NCBI GenBank assembly: GCA_001657325.1
Contig: LWRO01000017.1
Location: 116,557-180,556, forward strand
Length of the DNA stretch: 64,000 nucleotides
Direction: 5' to 3'
Source: Geitlerinema sp. BBD 1991-9
GTDB lineage: Bacteria; Cyanobacteriota; Cyanobacteriia; Cyanobacteriales; Geitlerinemataceae
Within the stretch, counting starts at the first letter, position 1. Each line of letters begins with the position of its first letter. A program made the position numbers and the translations under genes. The notes under the pieces were generated by a model, which was not told the DNA's origin, did no database searches, and saw only the letters and a program-made list of their open reading frames with translations. Shown here one piece after another: positions 38,241-47,945 of the stretch.

Positions 38241-40856
38241 GTGTACCTCACCCAACCTGGTGAGATTCAAAGCGCTATCGATCGACTCTCCCAAGCCTCT
38301 CGATTGTGGGTAGACACCGAAACAGCAGATTGGAATACAAAACATCCCAAACTCTCGCTGATTCAAGTGTCCGACACCCCCAACGACACCACGGGAGAAG
38401 CGGTTTACCTGCTCGACGTTCTCCACCAACCTCAAAGCGTCGAGCAGTTCGTTCGTCGCATCATGGCGAATCCCCACATCGAGAAAGTTTTTCATAACGC
38501 CAATTACGACCTTAAATTTCTCGGAAAATCCCAAGCCCAAACTATTACCTGTACCTACAAACTCGCCCAAAAACTGACTAAAACTAGACTCGGTGTCTCT
38601 AACCTCAAACTCAAAACCCTCGCCAGAGAACTCTGTCACTTCACCGATATCGACACAGACTCGCAAAGCAGTGACTGGCGACAGCGACCTTTAACCGCCG
38701 AACAACTTCGATATGCCAAACTCGATGTGGTGTACCTGTCACACGTTCATCGTTATTTGTTGGATTTCCTCTCGCCGATGTCTCCTCACTTCACCGCTAC
38801 CGATGTTCGAGTCGCGTTAGAATGTCCGCGCCTGTTTTACCTCGGACATCGCTTTAACCGTAAAACCCTTTTTCTCCCTAGTACTGAGTATGGCGGGATT
38901 GGCAACCCCTTTCATCAGTTAGCGCATCAGTTCGTGAATCTCACCCTCAACGATTCTCGATTTCAGGCCCTCGTATCGCCGTCGGCGGAAAACCTCAACC
39001 CCGAGGCCTTAGCGCAACAGATGCAACAACTGTTTTACGATCGAGTGTTTTTCGAGTATCTCGGAACCGCGATCGAGAAAAACCCCGATCTCACCCAAAC
39101 ACTACAACAGATTTGGCAAGGATTGCGGGGATTAATTCAGCATTACGCCGCTCTCTTGGTTCGCAATCGCTACCACTGTCACGGCAATTCGGTTTTGGCG
39201 GAAACCTTTATGGGAAGCGAGTTAAGGGTACAAGGAAAGTATCGACTTCCTGATGGAAAAGAACAGGAAATTCGGGGACAGTTCGATAATTTGGTTTACG
39301 ATGGCGATCGACAGCGGCTTTGTGTGGTGGAGTATAAGACGTATCAACCCGCTGACCCTTCGGCGCAGGTGGTACAAGTGGCGCTTTACGCCGATTTGTT
39401 GCACCAGAACAAGAAACAACCGATCGACGCAGCAGTTTATTGCGTGCTACCGGAGTTCCAAGCGTATCGCTACACCTGGGAGGAACTGCGGGAGATGGTA
39501 CAAAATTTCCTTCCCGAACGATTGCGACAAATGCGGGAGTGGGTACGCTGGGAGTCCGACGCGCCAAACCCACCGCCGAAAACGATTCATCGCCATCTCT
39601 GTCAAATCTGTCCGCAACAACAACCGTGTCAAAGCGATTTCGGGGTAAAGGAAGCGGAACCGACACCGAACGTTCCACCCAAAGTTTCGCGGAAGCCTTC
39701 CACTGAATCGGAACCGACACCGCCGCCAAAACGGTCTAAGAAGAGTTCAAAAAAGGTGACACGATCGCCGGAACTGACGCCGCCTCCCGTTCCTCCTGCG
39801 GATAACACTACGCCAGATGCGGACGAAGTCGGGACGCGATTGGTGGAAGTGTTCAAGGCGTTTGGTGTCGATGTAACTTATCAGGGTGCGGCGGTGGGGC
39901 CGTCGTTCGTGCGGGTGAAGTTGAAGCCTCAGTTGGGGGTGAAGGTTGCGTCGTTGTTGAAACTGTCGGACGATTTGCAAGTGCAGTTGGGGATTGAAGC
40001 ACCGCCGATGATTTCACCCCAGGCGGGTTTCGTGAGTGTGGATTTACCGCGAGTCGATCGACAAATTGCATTGTTCGAGCAATACGTGCGAGCGGAACAA
40101 GTCTCTCCGACAGCTCCGGTTCGGATTGCAATTGGAGTGAATTTGGAGGGAAAACTGGTTGAGGCGGATTTATCCGATCCGAACACTTGTCATTTTTTGG
40201 TGGGGGGAACGACAGGAAGCGGGAAAAGTGAGTTTTTACGATCGCTTTTGTTGAGTTTGATTCAACGTCGATCGAGCGAACATTTGAAAATTGCGCTTGT
40301 CGATCCGAAGCGGGTTACGTTTCCAGAGTTTGAAGCGATGCCGTGGTTGTTGTCGCCTGTGGTTAAAGATAGCGATCGAGCGCTCGAATTAATGGAAAAT
40401 CTGGTCTCCGAAATGGAAGATCGCTATCAATGCTTTGAGGAGATCGGCTGCAACGATTTACCAAAATACAATCAATACTGCTTAAAACATAAAAAAAAGA
40501 CAAAGCCCCCGATCGTCTGTATTTTTGATGAATACGCCGATTTTATGGCAAAAAAAGAAATCGCCAAGCTATTAGAAGCATCGATCGAGCGTTTGGGTGC
40601 AATGGCGCGAGCCGCAGGCATTCATTTGATTATTTCAACACAGCGTCCCGAAGCAAAAGTGGTTACACCTATTATTCGATCGAACCTCCCCGGACGAATT
40701 GCATTAAAAACAGCAAGTGAAGCCGATTCAGATATTATTTTTGGAGCTAAAAAAACACAAGCAAAAAATCTGCTTGGGAAAGGAGACTTGTTGTATTTGA
40801 GAGGTTCTAATTCCTTGCGACTCCAAAGCTTGTTTGCTAAAAATATTGTGTTTTAA
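38241..40856 (+). CDS. DEDDy exonuclease - Cas4/RecB-like Fe-S nuclease - FtsK motor fusion, gene 3
   Basis: 871 residues from GTG 38241 with TGAGGAG at 38226-38232. Domain 1 (1-175): RNase D-like 3'-5' exonuclease with all catalytic acids: D25/E27 in VDTETADW, D90 in FHNANYD, and Y158/D162 in YAKLD. Domain 2 (185-465): PD-(D/E)XK nuclease, D349 and E364-x-K366, QxxxY at 379-383, with four Cys (195, 454, 457, 463) placed as in the 4Fe-4S Cas4/AddB nucleases. A Pro/Ser/Lys linker (470-530) follows. Domain 3 (530-871): FtsK alpha and motor parts, Walker A GGTTGSGKS (655-663), Walker B CIFDEYAD (760-767), ISTQRP (798-803). It lacks the membrane and gamma domains of cell-division FtsK. It should pump and degrade DNA; the biological role is inferred. 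Confidence 0.92.
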   Translation: MYLTQPGEIQSAIDRLSQASRLWVDTETADWNTKHPKLSLIQVSDTPNDTTGEAVYLLDVLHQPQSVEQFVRRIMANPHIEKVFHNANYDLKFLGKSQAQTITCTYKLAQKLTKTRLGVSNLKLKTLARELCHFTDIDTDSQSSDWRQRPLTAEQLRYAKLDVVYLSHVHRYLLDFLSPMSPHFTATDVRVALECPRLFYLGHRFNRKTLFLPSTEYGGIGNPFHQLAHQFVNLTLNDSRFQALVSPSAENLNPEALAQQMQQLFYDRVFFEYLGTAIEKNPDLTQTLQQIWQGLRGLIQHYAALLVRNRYHCHGNSVLAETFMGSELRVQGKYRLPDGKEQEIRGQFDNLVYDGDRQRLCVVEYKTYQPADPSAQVVQVALYADLLHQNKKQPIDAAVYCVLPEFQAYRYTWEELREMVQNFLPERLRQMREWVRWESDAPNPPPKTIHRHLCQICPQQQPCQSDFGVKEAEPTPNVPPKVSRKPSTESEPTPPPKRSKKSSKKVTRSPELTPPPVPPADNTTPDADEVGTRLVEVFKAFGVDVTYQGAAVGPSFVRVKLKPQLGVKVASLLKLSDDLQVQLGIEAPPMISPQAGFVSVDLPRVDRQIALFEQYVRAEQVSPTAPVRIAIGVNLEGKLVEADLSDPNTCHFLVGGTTGSGKSEFLRSLLLSLIQRRSSEHLKIALVDPKRVTFPEFEAMPWLLSPVVKDSDRALELMENLVSEMEDRYQCFEEIGCNDLPKYNQYCLKHKKKTKPPIVCIFDEYADFMAKKEIAKLLEASIERLGAMARAAGIHLIISTQRPEAKVVTPIIRSNLPGRIALKTASEADSDIIFGAKKTQAKNLLGKGDLLYLRGSNSLRLQSLFAKNIVF

Positions 40857-40939
40857 GTCGCATTCTTTTACGTGAAGAGATCCTTCAGTACGATAGATTA
40901 GAGTTAATTTCGCCGCCTATAGAAAAACCGATCGAGTAC

Positions 40940-43180
40940 GTGAAAGACCCAACTTCCGATTTAACCCAAACCGATCTCGAATACACCGAACAGCCGATCG
41001 AGTATATCGATCGAATACAACCCCACGGCGTTCTCGTCGCCATCGATGAATCGAGCCAGACGATCGTGCAAGCGAGCAGCAACGTCGATCGATTTTTCGG
41101 AATGTCCGCCGAGAGCCTGGTAGGACAATCGATCGATCGACTGTTAACACCTTCCCAACACCAACACCTCACACAAACACTTCCCGATTTAACCCTTCAC
41201 TCGACCTGTCTTCTCGACCTCGAGATCGGTCACGAGAACGAGTGTCGGGAATACTCCACCCACATCCATCGCAGTCCCGACAACCTGCTCGTCCTCGAAT
41301 TCGAGCCGAACGAAAACAGTCGATCTCGGAAATTCTCTCAAGTTTACCGACACGTTCGATCGATCTCCACAAAACTCCGACAAACACAGACAATTGCCGA
41401 GCTTTGTCGATCGACCGTTGAAGCCGTTCGCCATCTGACTGGATTCGATCGCGTCATGGTCTACCAATTCGACAGCGACAGCCACGGTTGCGTGATTGCC
41501 GAAGCCAAACACCCCGATCTCCAACCTTATCTCGGACTGCACTACCCCGACACAGACACTCGTACCTGTCGGCACCTGTTTGGAGTCAATTACTCCCGCT
41601 GGATTCCCGACGTTCGCTTAGAATCCGTTCCACTCGTCCCGGCGAACAACCCGTACACGGGTCAACCTCTCAATTTAACCGGGTCTTGTCTGCGCGGTGT
41701 CGTCTCCTGTCACCGAATCTATTTGGAAAACATGGGCGCTCGATCGACATTGGTCATCTCCCTAACCCAACAAAAACGCCTGTGGGGGCTGATTTCCTGT
41801 CACCATCGCACCCCCACTCAAATCGATCTCGAAGTACGAGATGTTTGCGAGTGTCTCGCGAGCGTCGTATCTGCCGAACTATCCGTTCGAGAAGACCTCA
41901 GCGAAGACAACGATCGAAGGTCGTCTCAAATGAAACTGTCGCACCTGGTCGAAGCCATGTCTGCCGCAAAAGACTGGGTCGGTGGAGCGATCGACAATCC
42001 CGACGCTTTACTCGAAACCATCGGCGCGTCGGGGGCAGCCATTTGCCTTCACGGAACCTGTCACGTACTCGGCAAAACACCATCTCTCGAGCAAATTCAC
42101 GCACTCCTCAAATCCATCGAGCCTCACTTCCAACAAGACGTGTTCGTCAGAGATCGACTGTGGACGGAGTTTCCCGAAGCCGAGGCCTTTCGAGAAGTCG
42201 CCAGTGGCGTATTGGCCGTGGCACTTTCCCAACAACTCGGTCATTACCTGCTCTGGTTCCGCCCGGAAGTCGTACAAACCGTGCGTTGGGCGGGCAATCC
42301 CCAAGACGCAATTCAAGAGACTGGCGAAGGCATCTCGCGCCTGTCCCCCCGTCAGTCGTTCGCCGAATGGTGCGAATTGGTACGCGGCAAGTCCCTACCG
42401 TGGGAAGCTCGAACGATCGAAGCGGCCTTAGCATTGCGGGATGCCATTCTGAAAATTGTCTTGCGTCAAGTCGAGGAACTGGCGAAACTGATGCGGGAAT
42501 TGAAACGATCGAATGCTGAATTGGAACAGTTTGTCTACATTGCTTCTCACGACCTACAGGAACCGTTAAACCTAGTATCGAGTTACGTGCAACTGTTGGA
42601 AATGCGCTACGGCAATCGACTTGACGGGGATGCCAAAGAGTTTATCGATTTTGCCGTCCAAGGGGTGACGCACATGCAGCGCCTCATCGACGATCTGCTA
42701 ACGTATTCGCGAGTCGGTTCTCGGGGTAAACCGTTTGCTCCCATCAATACTTCAATCGCCCTGGAACAGGCGCAGATTAACTTACAAAGTCGCATTCGCG
42801 ACAGTGAGGCCGTCATCACCGGTGAGTCGCTTCCCGTCGTAATGGGGGACGAAATTCAACTGACGCAACTGTTTCAGAACCTCATTGGCAACGCGATCAA
42901 GTTCCGCAGCCATCGACCCTTAAGCATTCGCGTAAACGTTCGCGAAGATCGTGACTCGTGGGTGTTTTCAGTACGAGATAATGGCATCGGCATCGATCCG
43001 CAGTTTGCCAAACGGATCTTCGTGATTTTTCAACGCTTGCACACGCGAGACGAATACCCCGGAACCGGCATCGGCTTGGCAATCTGCCAGCGGATCGTCG
43101 AGCGACATGGAGGGCGAATTTGGGTCGTTTCACAACCCAACGAAGGGGCGACGTTCTATTTTTCGCTCCCCAAGCCGTGA
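40940..43180 (+). CDS. Cph1-type phytochrome histidine kinase
   Basis: 746 residues (GTG start). PAS-GAF-PHY sensory module followed by a histidine kinase. The bilin-binding Cys is C257 with H258 (SCHRIYLENMG), as in Cph1, and the N-terminal Cys of bacteriophytochromes is absent, so a phycocyanobilin chromophore is expected. The PHY tongue shows WAGNP and PRQSFAEW. Kinase: HDLQEPL H-box, NAIKF N box, DNGIGID G1 and GTGIGLAI G2. Odd point: the Asp motif normally PATDIP is PDTDTRTC, keeping D206 but replacing the Ile-Pro and adding C210. An Rcp1-like regulator follows 150 bases later. Confidence 0.94.
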   Translation: MKDPTSDLTQTDLEYTEQPIEYIDRIQPHGVLVAIDESSQTIVQASSNVDRFFGMSAESLVGQSIDRLLTPSQHQHLTQTLPDLTLHSTCLLDLEIGHENECREYSTHIHRSPDNLLVLEFEPNENSRSRKFSQVYRHVRSISTKLRQTQTIAELCRSTVEAVRHLTGFDRVMVYQFDSDSHGCVIAEAKHPDLQPYLGLHYPDTDTRTCRHLFGVNYSRWIPDVRLESVPLVPANNPYTGQPLNLTGSCLRGVVSCHRIYLENMGARSTLVISLTQQKRLWGLISCHHRTPTQIDLEVRDVCECLASVVSAELSVREDLSEDNDRRSSQMKLSHLVEAMSAAKDWVGGAIDNPDALLETIGASGAAICLHGTCHVLGKTPSLEQIHALLKSIEPHFQQDVFVRDRLWTEFPEAEAFREVASGVLAVALSQQLGHYLLWFRPEVVQTVRWAGNPQDAIQETGEGISRLSPRQSFAEWCELVRGKSLPWEARTIEAALALRDAILKIVLRQVEELAKLMRELKRSNAELEQFVYIASHDLQEPLNLVSSYVQLLEMRYGNRLDGDAKEFIDFAVQGVTHMQRLIDDLLTYSRVGSRGKPFAPINTSIALEQAQINLQSRIRDSEAVITGESLPVVMGDEIQLTQLFQNLIGNAIKFRSHRPLSIRVNVREDRDSWVFSVRDNGIGIDPQFAKRIFVIFQRLHTRDEYPGTGIGLAICQRIVERHGGRIWVVSQPNEGATFYFSLPKP

Positions 43181-43329
43181 GATACACTGTCTCTCGTAGA
43201 TCTCGAGTCGTCGTCAGAGGATTTAACGTTAAACTTCCGCTGTTTCTCGAGTCGCGTTCGTCCCCTTGCTTGTGACCGGTGGTCTCCTGTGAATCACCAT
43301 CTCAATGGATAACAGCTCAGAGCTAACCG

Positions 43330-43764
43330 ATGAAACGCCGAAATATTTTGCTTGTCGAAGACAATCTCGCCCACGTCCGCCTGATTCGAGAGGCCTTTAA
43401 GGAAAGTCAGCTCGTTCACGAAACTGTAGCGGTGAAAGACGGGGTAGAGGCGTTGGAGTATCTACGCCAACAGGGTAAGTACGCTTGCGCTAAGCTCCCC
43501 GATGCAATTCTGCTCGACCTCAATTTACCGAGAAAGGACGGACGGGAGGTGTTAGCAGAACTCAAAAGCGACCCCAATCTCCAACACATTCCCGTGTTAG
43601 TTCTCACAACGTCGAATAACGAACGGGATATTCGGGAAAGTTACAAACTTCATGCCAACTGCTATATTCAGAAACCTCAAAATTTACACCAGCTCTTTTC
43701 GGTCGTCGATATTATCCAAAAATTCTGGATGGAAACCGTTACACTGCCCTCTGAGTCGATCTAA
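43330..43764 (+). CDS. Rcp1-like single-domain response regulator
   Basis: 144 residues, a receiver domain with no output domain. Acidic pocket E10/D11, phosphoacceptor D63 in LLDLNLPRKDG, Thr93/Thr94 and Lys115 (IQKP). The extended C-terminal helix (FSVVDIIQKFW) is typical of Rcp1, the partner of Cph1. Its position right after the phytochrome supports it as the cognate phosphate acceptor. Confidence 0.95.
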   Translation: MKRRNILLVEDNLAHVRLIREAFKESQLVHETVAVKDGVEALEYLRQQGKYACAKLPDAILLDLNLPRKDGREVLAELKSDPNLQHIPVLVLTTSNNERDIRESYKLHANCYIQKPQNLHQLFSVVDIIQKFWMETVTLPSESI

Positions 43765-44113
43765 CGATTGGTCATATCGTTATTGATTGAATCAACGCGA
43801 GTGTCAGCTCGTCAAAATACAGCACTTGAATTTATGCCAAGCCACGCATATTCCAGCTTTTCATTGTCGAGGAGATATGGCATGAGCGCGATCTAGGCAA
43901 TGGTTCTACAGGGCGTACAATATCTTAAGATTTAATTTATAATTCTGCTCGTCCCGACCCTGAAAGGGATACGAGAGTTTTACCATTCGAGATAATTGTT
44001 ATTTTTTTTAAACAAATACTAAATTTTGTGTTTAAATATCGTTGATTTAATACAAACCGTAAAGCAGACTTGCATAATGGGAAGAAAGCTTTACAATACA
44101 TAAAATCTTATTG
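43765..44113. other. Gap between rcp1-like gene and the GGDEF-EAL gene
   Basis: 349 bases; the second half is AT-rich. Contains AATACAGCACTTGAATT (43816-43832), matching a site at 3786-3802, and an imperfect CTCGTCCC / GGGATACGAG hairpin near 43950. No gene. The separation suggests that the next gene has its own promoter. Confidence 0.5.
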
Positions 44114-46426
44114 ATGTCTGACCGTTCAGTCCGAATTCTGCTTGTCGAAGACAATCCAGCCGAAGCGAGGCTGTTACAAGAGTATCTGAAAACAGCACGT
44201 CATGCGGTCTTTGAGTGGACGTGCGTACAGCGACTCGGGGCAGCGATCGACTGTTTGACGACCCAGCAGTTCGACGTGATGCTCCTCGACTTAACGTTAC
44301 CCGACAGCCAGGGATTAGAATCGCTCGATCGAATTGTTGACATTGCCCCCGGACTCCCCACGGTCGTCTTGACGAACACCGACGACGATAAACTAGCGCT
44401 CGAGGCAGTACGCCTCGGCGCTCAAGATTACCTCGTCAAGCGTCACGTCAATACGGAACTGTTGGCTCGATCGCTGCGCTACGCCATCGAGCGCAAACAA
44501 GCTTCAGAAGCCGTTCGCCACGCCAAGCAAGATCTCGAGCGGCGCGTCCGCAAGCGCACAGCCGAACTCGCCAAAGCCAATCAAAACCTGACCCGAGAAA
44601 TTCGCGAGCGCCGACAAGTTCAACAAGATTTAGTCCGCGAAAAAGAACTCGCCCAGGTGACACTGCAATCGATCGGCGACGCAGTCATTGCAACAGACGA
44701 TCGAGGGTGCATTCAATCCCTCAACTCAGCAGCGGAAACGCTGACAGGCTGGTCTTCGGAAGCTGCTCGGGGGCATTCTCTCGAAGCGGTTTTGCGCCTG
44801 TGGGACGAAACCACGCGCACGCCCGTTGAAAACCTCCTCGATCGTGTCCTGCGAGGCGATCTCCTCGATCCCTTGGAACGTCGTCTCATGGGTGAAAACG
44901 ACACCCATGAATTTTTTGTCGAACTCTCTGCCGCCCCCATTCGCCTCGACGGCCACGAGATCGTCGGAGCCGTGTTGGTTTGTCGAGATGTGACTCCCGC
45001 CCGCAGTCTGGCCCGCCAACTGTCCTGGCAAGCTAGCCACGATGCGTTAACGGGATTGTGCAATCGTCGCGAGTTCGAGCAGCGCTTGGAACAGACGATC
45101 TCCAGCGCTCGATCGAGCCGAGAAAACCACGCATTGTGCTACCTCGACCTCGATCGATTCAAGATCGTCAACGATACTTGCGGCCATGGTGCTGGAGACG
45201 AGCTATTGCGTCAGATCGGCTTCCTGCTCCAAAGTAACCTGAGAAAAACTGACTTGTTAGCCCGAGTGGGCGGGGACGAATTCGGACTGATTTTATATCA
45301 GTGTTCCCTCGACGAAGCGCGGCAAGTGGTCTCGAAACTGATCGATCGAATTCGCGCGTTTCGCTTTCTCTGGCAGGACAAAACCTTTACCATCGGGGTC
45401 AGCATCGGCTTGGTCTCGATCGATGCCAATACCGAAAGTCGAGCCGAAGTATTAAGCGCCGCCGATACTGCCATGTACGCCGCGAAAGAAGGGGGGCGCA
45501 ACCGCTTCCACGTTTACCAGCGGGACGACCTCGACATGGTACAACGACACGGCGATATGCAGTGGGTGTCGCGCATCGTCAAAGCCTTGGAAGACGATCG
45601 ATTCTGTCTGTACGCCCAGCGGATCGTTCCCGTCGATCCCAACCGCTCGTCGCGCGATCGATACGAGTTGCTATTGCGAATGCGAGACGAGAACGGACGC
45701 ATCGTCTTACCGGGAGAATTCATGAGCGCTGCCGAGCAATACGATCTCATGCCTGCCCTCGATCGATGGGTCGTGCGGACGTTGTTCTCGCAACTCGCCA
45801 TTTTGCAGAACACTTACGGCGATCTCAAACCGCTGTACATGGTTAACTTATCCGGTGCCAGCTTCAACGACGATCGCTTTTTGGCGTTCCTTCAAGAGCA
45901 GTTTTGGCTACACCACGTTGCCCCCTCGACCATTTGTTTTGAAATCACGGAAACCGTCGCCATTCGCAACCTCAACCAAGCGGCTCAGTTTATCCACCAA
46001 CTCAAACAACTCGGTTGCTGCTTCGCTCTCGACGATTTCGGGAGCGGGATGTCGTCGTTAAATTACCTGAAAAACCTTCCCGTCGATTACCTCAAAATCG
46101 ACGGACACTTCATCAAAAACGTCGAACACGACGCCATCGACGCAGCCACCATCGAAGCCATCAATCACATCGGCCACGTCATGGGTTTGCAAACGATCGC
46201 CGAATTCGTCGAAAACGATGTCGTGCGCGAAAAAGTCCAACAGCTCGGGGTCGATTTTGCCCAAGGCTACGGCATTGCAAGACCCGAACCGTTTCCCTTT
46301 CCCCTAAGACGCGATCGGATTTTGGAGTGGAAGCCGCAACCTCAGAAGTCCAATCCATGCTCTCCTATCAGACTTCGGCCAGAAAGATCCGCGCCGACGA
46401 TGAGCGCGGATCGAACCGGCTGTTGA
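44114..46426 (+). CDS. REC-PAS-GGDEF-EAL cyclic-di-GMP protein
   Basis: 770 residues from ATG 44114. Receiver domain (1-125, phosphoacceptor in LLDLTLPD), coiled linker (130-175), PAS (about 180-295), GGDEF (300-470) with the intact RVGGDEF active site for diguanylate cyclase, and EAL (480-735) with ELLLR in place of EALLR, plus DDFGSG, KIDGHFI and the QG end motif for phosphodiesterase. Both halves look active, so it may make or break cyclic di-GMP depending on phosphorylation and the PAS signal. Being beside a phytochrome and its Rcp1-like regulator, light control is plausible. The last 30 residues are basic and disordered. Confidence 0.95.
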   Translation: MSDRSVRILLVEDNPAEARLLQEYLKTARHAVFEWTCVQRLGAAIDCLTTQQFDVMLLDLTLPDSQGLESLDRIVDIAPGLPTVVLTNTDDDKLALEAVRLGAQDYLVKRHVNTELLARSLRYAIERKQASEAVRHAKQDLERRVRKRTAELAKANQNLTREIRERRQVQQDLVREKELAQVTLQSIGDAVIATDDRGCIQSLNSAAETLTGWSSEAARGHSLEAVLRLWDETTRTPVENLLDRVLRGDLLDPLERRLMGENDTHEFFVELSAAPIRLDGHEIVGAVLVCRDVTPARSLARQLSWQASHDALTGLCNRREFEQRLEQTISSARSSRENHALCYLDLDRFKIVNDTCGHGAGDELLRQIGFLLQSNLRKTDLLARVGGDEFGLILYQCSLDEARQVVSKLIDRIRAFRFLWQDKTFTIGVSIGLVSIDANTESRAEVLSAADTAMYAAKEGGRNRFHVYQRDDLDMVQRHGDMQWVSRIVKALEDDRFCLYAQRIVPVDPNRSSRDRYELLLRMRDENGRIVLPGEFMSAAEQYDLMPALDRWVVRTLFSQLAILQNTYGDLKPLYMVNLSGASFNDDRFLAFLQEQFWLHHVAPSTICFEITETVAIRNLNQAAQFIHQLKQLGCCFALDDFGSGMSSLNYLKNLPVDYLKIDGHFIKNVEHDAIDAATIEAINHIGHVMGLQTIAEFVENDVVREKVQQLGVDFAQGYGIARPEPFPFPLRRDRILEWKPQPQKSNPCSPIRLRPERSAPTMSADRTGC

Positions 46427-46434
46427 GGATTAGG

Positions 46435-47766
46435 TTAAGCCGACTCCGGCTTCGGAAGCGAAGAAGGGTGCATCAAAACCTCCGAAGTCGATCGTTTTTC
46501 AACCATTTCGCGGGTGATCGTGCAACGAGTCACGTCCTTACGAGACGGCACTTCGTACATGATATCGAGCATCAATTCTTCGACAATGCTCCGCAAGGCC
46601 CGCGCTCCCGTCTTGCGTCGGTAGGATTCTTTCGCGATCGCACGTAAAGCATCCGGACGAAACTCCAACTTCACGTTGTCCATTTCCATCAGCTTCTGAT
46701 ACTGCTTGATCAGCGCGTTGCGGGGCTGGGTCAAGATGGCAATCAGGGCTTCTTCATCTAACGGTTCGAGGACAGCTTCAATGGGAACGCGGCCGATGAA
46801 TTCGGGAATCATTCCAAATTTTACCAAGTCCTCAGGTTCGAGATGTTTGAGAACATCTGAAGCGCGCTTATCGCGAGGTTTTCCGTCTCCCGGTTGCACG
46901 AAGCCGATACTTTTCTTCCCGAGACGCTGTTCGACGATTTTCTCTAAACCGACAAAAGCTCCTCCACAAATAAAGAGAATGTTACGGGTATCGATTTGAA
47001 TGCAGTCTTGATAAGGATGCTTACGTCCCCCTTGAGGGGGTACGTTGGCAACGGTACCTTCCAGCATTTTCAACAGGGCTTGCTGAACGCCTTCCCCCGA
47101 AACATCCCGCGTGATCGAGGGATTTTCGCTTTTACGAGCGACTTTATCTAACTCGTCGATATAAATAATGCCGCGCTGTGCTTCTTCCACGTCCAAGTCT
47201 GCCACTTGTAACAAGCGCAGTAGGATATTTTCGACGTCTTCTCCGACATAACCGGCCTCAGTTAGCGTCGTGGCATCGGCAACAGCAAAGGGAACGTCGA
47301 GAATTTTCGCGAGCGTTTGCGCGAGGAGCGTTTTTCCGCAGCCCGTCGGACCGATGAGCAAGATATTCGACTTTTGTAGCTCGATGTCGTCCGCCCCTTG
47401 GGCGTTGGCTTGATTGAGGCTGAGGCGCTTGTAGTGGTTGTAAACAGCGACCGAAAGAACCTTTTTGGCTTCTTCCTGTCCGATAACGTGTTCGTCGAGG
47501 TAGCGCTTGATTTCGATGGGCTTGGGAATCTGTCCGATCGACAGTTTCGCCGAGCGAGGTCGCCGCCGTTCCGGAGGTTCAGAGCGTGGAGGCGGTTGGG
47601 GAGCAGAAGACCCCGAATCGTACAGCTCCTCGTCGAGAATTTCGTTACAGAGATCTACACATTCGTCACAAATGTATACGCCAGGTCCGGCGATCAATTT
47701 GCGCACTTGTTCCTGGGACTTGCCACAGAAGGAACATTTAAGATGGGAGTCGTACTTATTCGGCAT
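46435..47766 (-). CDS. clpX: ATP-dependent Clp protease ATP-binding subunit ClpX
   Basis: 443 residues. Unfoldase that feeds substrates to ClpP. N-terminal zinc finger with C11, C14, C33 and C36; Walker A GPTGCGKT (139-146); pore loop GYVGED; Walker [10 protein letters not shown]; sensor 2 in [10 protein letters not shown]. Gene order tig-clpP-clpX on the minus strand is the conserved one. It ends 8 bases from the convergent GGDEF-EAL stop codon, leaving no room for separate terminators. Confidence 0.98.
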   Translation of the reverse strand: MPNKYDSHLKCSFCGKSQEQVRKLIAGPGVYICDECVDLCNEILDEELYDSGSSAPQPPPRSEPPERRRPRSAKLSIGQIPKPIEIKRYLDEHVIGQEEAKKVLSVAVYNHYKRLSLNQANAQGADDIELQKSNILLIGPTGCGKTLLAQTLAKILDVPFAVADATTLTEAGYVGEDVENILLRLLQVADLDVEEAQRGIIYIDELDKVARKSENPSITRDVSGEGVQQALLKMLEGTVANVPPQGGRKHPYQDCIQIDTRNILFICGGAFVGLEKIVEQRLGKKSIGFVQPGDGKPRDKRASDVLKHLEPEDLVKFGMIPEFIGRVPIEAVLEPLDEEALIAILTQPRNALIKQYQKLMEMDNVKLEFRPDALRAIAKESYRRKTGARALRSIVEELMLDIMYEVPSRKDVTRCTITREMVEKRSTSEVLMHPSSLPKPESA

Positions 47767-47945
47767 AAGCTGTCTCGAGCGGGAATTCAGCCGGGATCGA
47801 TCGATGAAAGGGGTCAGAACAGAGAAGGGGATTTAGGGTGAAGTGCGAGAGCAGACACGTTACCGAATTCAACACTCAGCTGATGCCTGACACTTCAATC
47901 TACGTCGCTTGGTCGGGTCGGGGCTAGGGGCGAAGCCCGCCGACT

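Noticed and set aside
38800..39640. CRISPR adaptation Cas4
   Set aside because: Cas4-like residues are present, but there is no cas1, cas2, effector gene or CRISPR array in the window.
38241..40856. Cell-division FtsK
   Set aside because: No N-terminal membrane helices and no gamma domain; two nuclease domains replace them.
41488..42519. 343-codon frame overlapping the phytochrome gene in another frame
   Set aside because: The phytochrome frame carries full family motifs throughout; this product is Arg/Ser-rich with no recognisable family, as expected for an out-of-frame shadow.
43940..43985. Possible lone CRISPR-like repeat (GACCCTGAAAGGGAT)
   Set aside because: Only one copy; explained better as an imperfect hairpin in the gap.
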